17,388 nt of DNA from Deltaproteobacteria bacterium (GTDB lineage: Bacteria; JAEEML01). The position numbers and the translations under genes were made by a program. Under the pieces are notes generated by a model that did not search any database, was not told the origin of the DNA, and saw only the letters and a list, made by a program, of their open reading frames with translations. Location of the stretch: positions 1 through 17,388 of the forward strand of contig JAEEML010000140.1 in NCBI GenBank assembly GCA_016283195.1, read 5' to 3'. Each line of letters opens with the position of its first letter. Position 1 is the first letter of the stretch. Below, one piece after another: positions 1-9,200 of the stretch.

Positions 1-58
1 AAAGCTGGCTTTTAACTAATATCACCATCAATTTGCCGATAAGCAAAAACCAGTCTTG
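1..58. other. Left edge, downstream of comF-like gene; no supported gene
   Basis: These 58 bases follow the stop codon of the minus-strand ComF-like gene. An ATG on the minus strand at 28-26 opens a frame (MVILVKSQL) that runs off the window edge, but no Shine-Dalgarno precedes it, so it may or may not be the next gene. I see no convincing terminator hairpin. Confidence 0.3.
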
Positions 59-730
59 TTATAGCGTCCGCGCCGCCGTAACCACCCGCACTTCTTTGGG
101 CTCCGCCGTTAAAATAGCCGCCACCATGGCTTCGGCTGTTGCCATGGTGGTCATAACATCGTCAAAAATAGTCACCACCCGCCCGCGCAGCACTTCCGGT
201 GTAAGGAGCATGAAAGCTCCTTGGGCATTTTTCAGGCGCTCTTCACGAGAAAGGCGCGACTGAGCCCGGCGGTGGCGGCGAGCAACAGCTCTATAATTAA
301 CAGCTATAGGCCGCATTTTCGCCGCCTCGGCCAAAATAAGCTCACACTGGTTAAAGCCGCGCATAAAGCGGCGGCGGTGCGATATGGGCACCGGCAGTAC
401 AATATCGGCGCCGGTAAGTAAATAGCGCGGGCAATTAGTCTCCATAATAATCGCCGCCAGAGCCCTGGCCGCCGCCATATTTTGCGAAAATTTTAGCGCC
501 CTTATAAGGCGCGTCATTATAGTTATATAAGGGCCGCTACTGGCCGCGAGAACACCGGAAGGCAGCGTCATAAGCGAATCTTCTTCATTAAAAAGCGCTA
601 ACTCCTCCAGGCACCTTTCGCAAAGCATAAAGCGGCTTTTATCATTAAGCAAAGAGCGGCAAGAGACGCACAAAGGCGGAAAGAAAAACGAGCTTAGGGA
701 AGCTGTAAGAGAAGATATAGGGGAAATCAA
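59..730 (-). CDS. comF: ComF family phosphoribosyltransferase-like protein
   Basis: A 223-residue protein of the ComF/GntX family, which combines an N-terminal zinc-binding segment with a phosphoribosyltransferase (PRTase) fold; characterised members take part in DNA uptake for competence. Seen here: two CxxC pairs (C21/C24 and C37/C40); the family block PVPISHRRRFMRGFNQ near the middle; and a PRPP-binding loop IFDDVMTTMAT near residues 188-198, with acidic pair D190/D191. The usual TTGAT core of this loop reads TTMAT, so a glycine is replaced by methionine. The start is a TTG at 730, 1 nt after the stop of the HEAT-repeat gene. The first in-frame ATG (M35) would remove the first CxxC pair, so TTG is preferred although no strong Shine-Dalgarno is visible. 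It is probably translated from the HEAT-gene transcript. Family assignment is firm; a role in DNA uptake is inferred from relatives only. Confidence 0.85.
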   Translation of the reverse strand: MISPISSLTASLSSFFFPPLCVSCRSLLNDKSRFMLCERCLEELALFNEEDSLMTLPSGVLAASSGPYITIMTRLIRALKFSQNMAAARALAAIIMETNCPRYLLTGADIVLPVPISHRRRFMRGFNQCELILAEAAKMRPIAVNYRAVARRHRRAQSRLSREERLKNAQGAFMLLTPEVLRGRVVTIFDDVMTTMATAEAMVAAILTAEPKEVRVVTAARTL

Positions 731-731
731 T

Positions 732-2291
732 TTAGTCTGCTTGGCGTTTCAAAAAGACAACAAGGCGCTTTAACTCTTCGTTAATACGAATATAATCCGG
801 CTTGCCCACTTCAGAAGCGATGGTTTTTTCCATATCGGCAATACCGCTTTTGTCTTTGAATTTAAAGAGCGACCAAATAGCAGCGCGGCGCACATCTTCG
901 TCTTCATCGGCAGTAGCTTTAACAAGAGCCGGCACAGCGCTCTTATCATTAAGGCGGCCGAGCTCATAAGCGGCTTTATTGCGCACTCTGGCATCGCCAT
1001 CTGAGAGTTTTTTGAGCCAGCAAGCGCTATCTTTGTTACACTCGCCGGCAGCCACAAGACGCACCCGCTCATTGGCAGTGATACGTTTAACAGCTTCAAC
1101 CGCCGCGGCATCATTAGAGGAAAAACCGGCGGCAAACTTATCAAGAGCGGCTAAATCTTTGCCTTCACCGAGCTGGGTATAAGCTTTAATAACCACGCGC
1201 TTGGCATCGGCAGTGCCGGTATTAGCGGCATCCAGCAAGGCATCTACCACCGATCTATCGCTAATGCTGTTTATAGCCATAGCATAGAATTCACGCGCTG
1301 AGGCATCCTGCTCATCACCTACGGCATCCGAAAGCAGCTGAGCCGATTCACTGCCACCAACCTTTTCCAAAGCGATGGTAATACTGCGCTTAATAAGGGG
1401 TTTTAACTGGAAGGATTCGTCGCTCATGGCGTCATATTTTTTGTATAAAGCCAAAAGCTTCTTTTCTATGCCTTCCGGGCGCAAATCGCCTAAAACTTCA
1501 ATGGCTTTAACTTCAATAACTCCGGGCACATAGTTATATTGAGCAGCCATTTTTTGAATTTCTTCGTTTTTGCCGTCCAAAAGGTCGATAAGAGCCGGCA
1601 CAGCGGCATCACCCACTTGGAAAAGAGCAAAACTGGCATAAGGATACAAACTGCTACCACGCTCGATAAAGAGGGCTTTAATCAAAACAGGAATGGCCGA
1701 TTTATCACCAATATCACCCAGAGCTTCCACAGCGGTGCGGCGGATATTGGCATTTTCATCTTCCATCGCCACTTTGGAGAGAGCCGGCACAGCGCGGGCA
1801 TCACCGATATTGCCGAGAGCCCGGCAGGCGGCTTTGCGAATATAAGGATCACCAGCATCAAGAAGAGCGATACCCACATCAACACCCTCTTTGGCTTTTA
1901 AAATGCCAAGAGCTTCGATAATTTTTTCATTAGCTCTATTTACGGCTTTGCTTCTTTTATCAGCGCCAGAGCCCACAGCGGTATCCACCATGGCCACCAA
2001 ATCGGGCACAGCGGAGAGGTCGCCGGCTTCAGCAAGGGCCGAGGCGGCACCCGCCCTATATTTTAGTTGATCTTTAGATGTAAGAATAGCGCGGAGTTCC
2101 GGCACAGCTTTTAACTGACCAAGTTTTTGCAGGGCTTCATTTTGCACTTGCGGGTCCTGCTGGCGCGGATCATTTAAGATTTGCAACCAGTAAGCCGGTT
2201 TTTGCTGATCGCGTTCTTTACAACCACCAATGGTGAGTAAAGCCAGCGGCAAAACCATTACTTTCATCCAATTTTTTACACTCAAGTTCAT
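732..2291 (-). CDS. HEAT-repeat lipoprotein
   Basis: A 519-residue secreted lipoprotein built largely of HEAT-like alpha-helical repeats, a fold usually used for protein-protein binding. The N-terminus MNLSVKNWMKVMVLPLALLTIGGCKE is a signal peptide with lipobox IGGC; lysine at +2 gives no inner-membrane retention signal, so the outer membrane is the likely site. PBS-lyase-type HEAT units are clear in the N-terminal half (for example DARAVPALSKVA and DKSAIPVLIKALF) and again near the C-terminus (DKSAVPALVKATADEDEDVRRAA). The middle is more divergent. I chose the start at 2291 because AAGGAGGG lies 5 nt upstream; an in-frame start at 2345 would add 18 residues ahead of the signal peptide and fall within a likely promoter. 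The comF-like gene follows by 1 nt. The partner protein cannot be read from the sequence. Confidence 0.85.
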   Translation of the reverse strand: MNLSVKNWMKVMVLPLALLTIGGCKERDQQKPAYWLQILNDPRQQDPQVQNEALQKLGQLKAVPELRAILTSKDQLKYRAGAASALAEAGDLSAVPDLVAMVDTAVGSGADKRSKAVNRANEKIIEALGILKAKEGVDVGIALLDAGDPYIRKAACRALGNIGDARAVPALSKVAMEDENANIRRTAVEALGDIGDKSAIPVLIKALFIERGSSLYPYASFALFQVGDAAVPALIDLLDGKNEEIQKMAAQYNYVPGVIEVKAIEVLGDLRPEGIEKKLLALYKKYDAMSDESFQLKPLIKRSITIALEKVGGSESAQLLSDAVGDEQDASAREFYAMAINSISDRSVVDALLDAANTGTADAKRVVIKAYTQLGEGKDLAALDKFAAGFSSNDAAAVEAVKRITANERVRLVAAGECNKDSACWLKKLSDGDARVRNKAAYELGRLNDKSAVPALVKATADEDEDVRRAAIWSLFKFKDKSGIADMEKTIASEVGKPDYIRINEELKRLVVFLKRQAD

Positions 2292-2296
2292 ATCTT

Positions 2297-2304
2297 CCCT
2301 CCTT
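2297..2304 (-). promoter_or_regulatory. Shine-Dalgarno deciding the HEAT-lipoprotein start
   Basis: On the minus strand this reads AAGGAGGG, ending 5 nt before the ATG at 2291. It fixes the start so that the protein opens directly with its signal peptide, and argues against the longer frame starting at 2345. Confidence 0.8.
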
Positions 2305-2335
2305 AAGTTTGCGGATAGAACAGAACTAGGCCCCA

Positions 2336-2364
2336 TTACTAGCAATTTTCAAAGCGCTCGTCAA
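2336..2364 (-). promoter_or_regulatory. Candidate sigma-70-type promoter for HEAT lipoprotein/comF
   Basis: On the minus strand TTGACG (2364-2359) is followed after exactly 17 bases by TAGTAA (2341-2336). This would start transcription near 2329, about 40 nt upstream of the lipoprotein ATG, in the 89 nt gap after the thioesterase stop. If real, the lipoprotein and comF-like genes have their own promoter rather than depending on the synthase transcript. Found by eye only. Confidence 0.5.
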
Positions 2365-2380
2365 TGCTGTAAAGCAGCTT

Positions 2381-3253
2381 TCAATCTCTAACTTTACAAA
2401 GAGCGGCCACGGCCTCGGGAATCGGCATCAAAAAGCCGTTCTTTATAAATTGCACCTCGGTCAACATATCGGTACACACTGTGCCGGCGGCATCTATAAT
2501 ACGCTGATCAAGAATAAAGGTAGTCTCGTTAAAGGGCCGATATCCCACCAAAACTTCCAACTTATCACCAATATGACTGGCATTCATATAACGATTTATC
2601 TGGCGTTTTATTTTCAGGGGATTATTAGCGAGCCACAAAGATAACCTACTTGAATCTATAGCTTTTTTCAATGATTCAGCAAACGCTCTTTCGCAAAAAT
2701 TAAAATAAGCCACATGATAAGTAATGCCCTGGGCATCGGTGTTTTCGTAATAAACCCGCACCGGCATTTTAAATGAATAATGCTCACTCTTACCAAAAGG
2801 CACCGGCACCAGCATGGGCTCAAAGTGGGGCAAAGTTTCCCGGCTGGCCGGCAACTCCTCAGGGACCGGCACCAGTTCGCGCTCCATATTTAAAAACAGT
2901 AGCTCCACAATGGCTTCGGCCAGGAGGTCACCGTTTAAATTTTTCACTTGCTGCAAAAAAGCGGCGCGGTGCGAGGAAGTTTTATGGAGCGAAGAAATAA
3001 TATTGAGCTCCTCCCCCATGTGGCCGGCAGCTAAAAAACGGGCCGATATTTTATAAACATTTATTATATATTTTGTAAGCCAGCTATCATTTAAGCCCAG
3101 AGAAAGGCAAATTTTTTCAATAGCTTCGAAGCGGCCTCTATCCATAAAACGCAGGTAGGCCTGGGGGGTGACTTCACAGTTATGATCGACATCATAACCA
3201 TAAACCGTCACCGGCAGACAAAAAACTTGCCCAGCTGAGAGCTCGCGCTCCAT
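2381..3253 (-). CDS. Double hot-dog acyl thioesterase (4HBT/FatA-like)
   Basis: A 290-residue protein with two tandem hot-dog folds of the 4-hydroxybenzoyl-CoA/acyl-ACP thioesterase superfamily. It probably hydrolyses the acyl chain from the synthase encoded just upstream. The second half (about 163-290) has the classic motif NTDAQGITYHVAYFNF with catalytic-type D173. The first half (about 10-140) has the aligned motif DVDHNCEVTPQAYLRF with D23, but the usual Gly and Tyr/His positions are replaced (Cys, Thr/Pro), so it may be less active or tuned differently. Its ATG overlaps the synthase stop by one base (TAATG, 3255-3251), the usual arrangement for translational coupling by terminating ribosomes. 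PUFA and enediyne synthase clusters commonly carry a hot-dog thioesterase in this position. Hydrolysis of the synthase product is an inference from this coupling; release as a CoA ester or acyl transfer are alternatives. Confidence 0.8.
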   Translation of the reverse strand: MERELSAGQVFCLPVTVYGYDVDHNCEVTPQAYLRFMDRGRFEAIEKICLSLGLNDSWLTKYIINVYKISARFLAAGHMGEELNIISSLHKTSSHRAAFLQQVKNLNGDLLAEAIVELLFLNMERELVPVPEELPASRETLPHFEPMLVPVPFGKSEHYSFKMPVRVYYENTDAQGITYHVAYFNFCERAFAESLKKAIDSSRLSLWLANNPLKIKRQINRYMNASHIGDKLEVLVGYRPFNETTFILDQRIIDAAGTVCTDMLTEVQFIKNGFLMPIPEAVAALCKVRD

Positions 3254-6200
3254 TATTCAGCCTGCCCAATGGTTTTTAAAACCAATTTGTCGATAGTAAA
3301 GAGCAAGCGGCCGCCAGGTTCGCGCACTGCCACATCCATAGTGGCTCCATCGATATCCATTTGATAAAGCTTTAAAATACAAATAGCTTCTTTAGTACTA
3401 ACCGGCGCATGGCTTTGCATCAGACCAAATTCATAAGGCACAGCCATCACATTTTTAACTTGCATTACCCAAGCTGCCGCCGCTTGTACCGCCATATCGG
3501 CCATTACCGGGTCAATCACCATTTCAGAGGGCAGATTGATAAGAGCACGCGCCGATTCGGTTAGCACCATAAGAGCAAGGCAACTATCATTATCAAAAGT
3601 AAGCGCCTTGATTCCCCGGAAGATGGGGCCGGTTTTAAGCGATGAAGAGAAGTGACTGTCGAGCAATTGATAGAAGGTCACTTCAGCACTTTGTGCTTCT
3701 TTTGCGAGCTGTTTTATCTCTTTTGGGAGCGCTTTTAACTGGCTGGCCGGCGTATTTTCCTCTCTTGGCAGCAATTTGGCGCTGGCATAAGAAAGGTTTA
3801 AAAGCGCCTTTTCGGGCAAATTGGGCCGCTCTTTCGGCAACAGCACCAATTCATCACCATTACGCACCACCTCTACGGCAAAGTTTTCCTCGCGCACCCA
3901 AAGTGGGCGGCGAATATGAATATTGCCTAAAACAAAGCCAGTTTTTTTAGCTGCTTCGGCAAAAATCTCGGCAATAAAGGTGCCCGGGGCCACCGGTTTT
4001 AGCTGCACGCGGTGTTGCTCCAGATAAACGTCCTCGGAGCTCACAAAATTGGCCACGGCATTGCCATCGCCGGGCTGAGCTTCTAAGAGCGCACTCCGCG
4101 GACGTGCCGAAGAGGCAAGGGGCAAAATCGGCCGCGTATCGGCAAAAGCCGAAGCGGCATTTAAGGCGGATAGCACCTGCCAATTGCTGCCGGTAACGCC
4201 ATTCATATAAAGAGCCACACCGGAGGGCACATCAAGCGGCACGAGGCCGGATTCGGCAAAACGTTTGGCCTCGGCAGCGGTCACCATGCCGGTGCCTACC
4301 CAGGCTGTCCATTGAATGGAGCGCGCTGCCAAATTGGGATAACGGGCCGCCAGCCATCTTGTAAAGCTATCGAGTAAATCGTTAGAGAGCGCATAATCGG
4401 TTTGGCCGGCATTGCCAAAGAGACCGGCAATGGAGCTAAATACCGAAAGTAATTTAAGCTTACCGATATCCAAAGTGGCTATAATATCCAGCATGGGGCT
4501 AAGTTTGGTGCGCAGTGTAGCGGTGATTTGCTCATCGCTCAAATCGGCCAAAAGGTGCGATTTTTGGACTCCGGCGCCGTGGACAATACCCTTTATGCCG
4601 TACTTAGCATCAATTTCTTTAAGGAAAGCGGTAAATTCTACGGAATCAGTCACATCAATACGCCGATATTCGGCGCTGATACCCAAAGCGGCTGCCCGCT
4701 CCAAATTGTTATTTACTTCCCACTCGGTGCGCATAGCAGCCGAACGCCGCTTGGCTTCACCCAGGTTAGCCACCTCTTTGTTGCGCACCAGATTCATTTC
4801 AAAATTGCGCAAATAAGTATCTAAATTTTCTTTAGGCGTAGAAAGCCAGCTTTCACCGCGTAAAAGCTTGGTACGACCAGTTAAAACCAGGCGACAACCG
4901 GTAGCTTCGGCCAGTGCCAAAACACATTCAAAAACAATGCCGCGCGCGCCGCCGGTAACCACCAAAGTATCATCGCGCTCTAAAATGGGCCGATATTCAC
5001 GGCTGGCACCAAGCTTTGTAAGCACAGGTTTTACCAGGCCGTATTGGCTATAACCAAGCTCAAAGCTCTTGCTTTCATAAGGCAAGACGCTCTTTAGGGC
5101 ATCTATCCAGTTATCGCCGCCATCTAAAAGCAGGAAGGAAGAAGTGGTGATTTCGCGGCGCAGACAACGCACAAAGCCGGCCGGGAAAGAGGCCACAAGA
5201 GCATCATAAGCTCCTTCGCTACCAAAAGCACCGTCCATGGCGATGGGCACAATAACTCGCCTGGCTTGTTTTTGCAGCTCCGGCGCCAAGGCTTTAAAGA
5301 CATCATAAATAGTGCTTGTTTCCTTTAAAATGGCTGTAACCAGCTCCTGGCCCTGTCCTTTTTGGCTATAAAGATCGCGATGAGCCGCATAAATGATAGT
5401 ATCGTGATCTTTAACCATAGCGCCAAGCTGAACAGAACTATTATTTAATAATTCCGCTGTCTTAATAACTGTGGTTTTGATCTTTTGCGCCTCTATTTGC
5501 GAGACAAATTTACCAACCCATGGTTTTCTCGTGCTCACAATAATAAGCACTTTACGGCACTTTTGCGGAATTAAATCACCGGGCTCCACCGGCACAGCGG
5601 TGCTCACAAAAAGCTGATTAGGACTTTTAAGCAGAGCTTCTTTATGGCGCTCCGGCAAAGTAAAGGGCTCAGCACTTAGCGGTTTTGCTCTATCGGCCAG
5701 AGGAGCGACCAGCGGCCTTGCGGCAGCAGAAGCCGGAGCAGTTTCAGCAGCAGCTCCGCGGCCGGCCTTTTCGAGGCCTGCGGCCATGGCCGCTATGGTA
5801 GCTTTGCCCTCGGGGCGCACTGTGGGATCCAGCTGGTAATCTTTGACAAGGCCCATCCATATTTCGGCTCTTTGCACGGAATCTATACCAAGATCGGCCT
5901 CGAGTTCCAAATTATCTTCCAGCATTTCCAGCGGATAGCCGGTGCTCTCCACTAAGCGCTCTTTGACTAGCGAGGCCCACTCGGCTGCACTCTTAGCACT
6001 TGAGGCGCTCTCCGCCGCCGCTATAGTAGTATCTGGGGCGGCGGCGGAAATGGCGGCAGCCGGAGCTATAGCTTGAGCAGCAGCGCTACCAGCCGCAGCT
6101 TGTCCGGCGGCGGCGCCGACATTAGCCGCCTGGGTGGCGCCGCCGCGGCCGGCCTTTTCAAGGCCTTCGGCCATGGCCGCTATAGTGGCTTTGCCCTCCG

Positions 6201-9200
6201 GGCGCACTGTGGGATCCAGCTGATAATCTTTGACGAGACCCATCCATATTTCGGCTCTTTGCACGGAATCTATGCCGAGATCGGCCTCGAGTTCCAAATT
6301 ATCTTCCAGCATTTCCAGCGGATAGCCGGTGCTCTCCACTAAGCGCTCTTTGACAAGCGTTGCCCACTCGGCTGCACTCTTAGCACTTGAGGCGCCCTCC
6401 GCCGCCGCTATAGTAGTATCTGGGGCGGCGGCGGAAGCAGGAGCTAAAGCCACCGGTTTGGCAGCAAAATTATCGGCTCTACTTTCCGGCATAGCTGCCT
6501 GACTAATAGCAACTGTATTCTGAGCACTCTGTCCCATAGGCAATGAAGCCCGCGCTGCCGGAGCGGCAGGAGCTTCAAGAGCAGCTAATTCACTAATATT
6601 TACAAATTGTTGCAAATAGCGCTGGCGCACTTCTTCCAATAAATGAAGCACCGCCGGTTCGCTGGCCCGCATATATTCCAAAAATTCGCTACTGAACATG
6701 CCAGGCAAATTCTTGCGATCGGCCGCCGAAGAGACATGGCCATAAACCATCATAATAGCCAAAGCGCGATTGAATATCTCGCGATCACCCAATTTGGGAT
6801 GAATAGTGGGGAAAGCTATATGCTCACGGCCTTCCAAAATAGAATCCACCATTTTGCTGAGCGACCAACCGGGGCCAACTTCTATATAATGGTGAGCGCC
6901 ATTATCATATAACTTATTGATATCACGCACTAAATTAATCGGTGTAACCAGTTGTGAGCCCAAATGGCGAGCCAGTGACTCACTATTCAAATTATCGGGC
7001 TCAATAAAGGCACCAGTAACTGTTGACAAAATCGGCACCAGCGGCTTTTCGCAAGGGAGGCGCGCAATATCGGCTTCAAAAGCAGCACGCACCGGCGCCA
7101 TATAGGGCGAATGGAAAGCGGAAGCAATGGGGAGCAATTTGACATCAGCGCCCATAGCTTCGGCCTCGGGAATAATCTTTTTAATAGCCGCCAGATCACC
7201 GGCTACAATAAATCTTGTAGGCGCATTAATATTGGTAAGATATACTTTATCACCGGCTTTAGCCAAAATGGCATCGCGAACTTCCGCTGGGCATATCAGG
7301 CTAAGCATACCCAATTCTGGCCCACGTTTAGTAATCTCTTCGGTGGCTTTGATGCGGGCCACAATGGCTTTTAAAGCGGTTTCAAGAGACCAAACACCGG
7401 CAAAAGTCAAAGCCGAAATCTCACCAAAACTCTGGCCGATAAGATATCTGGGCTTTACTCCCATGGCCGTAAGCACCTGGGCCATGCCCTGCTCCACGGC
7501 AAAGAGCGAAAGCTGAGCGCCCACTAAAGAGCCCAGTTCTTTAACAATTTGCGGGTCATTGGGGTTACCGTAAATATGGGCCAAAAGGTCAAAACCAAAT
7601 TCGGCCATAGTGAGCTCTTGGACTTCATCCAGCACAGCCCTAAATATTGGATTTTCTTCATAAAGGAAGCGCCCCATACCAATATAATGCGTCCCTTGGC
7701 CGGGAAAACAGAAGGTAAGAGGCTCGCGGCTGTCATCATAAAGTGCCGCCATATATACGCCTTGGGCGGCCAGTGGTTTTAAATCGGCACCGGCCATGAG
7801 CATGCGGATCACCGTCATAAGTTTACTGCGCAATTCGTCTTGATCTTTAAAGCTGACAGCCAAACGGTGATTGGCCTTTAAACCTTCGGAGACAAAGAGC
7901 GGAATGGGTGATTTTTGCATGGCGTGGCCGATAGCCAGCGGCATATCTTCAAGGCGCTCGGAAACAGCCAAAAAGACATTATTACCAGCAATATCATCGG
8001 CACGCATAGAGCTGCCCTGACGCTTGGTATAAGCTATAGCCGGAGTAGCGGAAGCAGCCTTTAAAAGAGCCAGTTTTCCGGCACCGGCAGGCGCTGCTGC
8101 CTCATTATTTTTAGGAGCCTCTTTTTTGCTCTCGTTTAGAGCTTCCGGAGTGCTGACAATAACTACATATTCCGCACCGCCAAGCCCCAGGCTGGTAACC
8201 GCACCGGAAGTCATTTTAGCTGACATATCAGTGGTTTGATTTATCGGCAAAGCTAGTTCTTTAGTGGCGCTTAGCTCCGGGCGCAGCTTTTCCAAATTGC
8301 GAATTCCCGGCGCTTTATGATTCTTTAAAGCTAGGACAGTGCTTAAAAGCGAAGTAGCGCCAGAACCGCCGTAAAGATGGCCGACATGCGATTTAACCGC
8401 TGTGATATAAACAGGTTCATCGGACTTTTGCGGGCGGAATTTTTGGGCAATAACTTTAGCTTCCACAATATCGGAAACTTTGTTACCACTGCCATGGGTC
8501 TCCACTACGCCAATAGTACTTGGATCAACATGGGCCTTTAAAAGGGCTTTATCGGCAGCATAACCAAGAGCAGCCTCGCTGGGAGCCACCAAACTCTTGC
8601 CATATACCTCGGAAGCTCCGCCAACATTGCGAATAACAGCCAGAATTTCATCACCATCGCGCTTGGCATCAGCCAGGCGTTTTAAGAGAAAAAAGACGCC
8701 GCCTTCACTGATTAAAAAGCCGTCGCCCCGCTCATCATAAGGGCGGGCCACCTCTTTGGCTACAGCCCCCAGAGCGCAAACTCCGCAAGTAAAGCTAAAG
8801 CTGGTCTGGCGATTAAGGCCGCCACTCAAAACCATATCAACATCGCCGAACATGAGCTGATACATGGCCGGAACCAAAGCAGCTACGCCCGATGAACAAG
8901 CAGTATCTATGGTAAAATTGGGGCCGATGCAGTTGAGCTTATTAGCCACCCGGCCGGCGGTAATATTGGCCATCCAACCAGGAAGGGTATGCTCGGTTAC
9001 GCGCGGGCTTTCGTCATGCACCTCTTTTTTAGCTACGTTAAGAGCCTTTTCCAAAAGATCGGCGCTGATTTCTCCGGCAGTGGCAGTATGGCTCAAAACA
9101 TAATTATATTCGTCAGATACCATTGGCCGCTGAATGGTTGGATAATAATCATCATGCATAGAGCCCAGGCAGACAGCCACATTCTTTTGCGCTTTAAATT

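Noticed and set aside
732-2345. Longer HEAT-protein frame starting at 2345
   Set aside because: It would place 18 residues before a clear lipoprotein signal peptide and overlap the predicted -10; a strong Shine-Dalgarno supports 2291.
8881-8910. KS2 as a chain-length factor (inactive KS), by analogy with PfaC
   Set aside because: The active Cys in DTACSSG and both His motifs are present, so the sequence gives no ground for calling it inactive.
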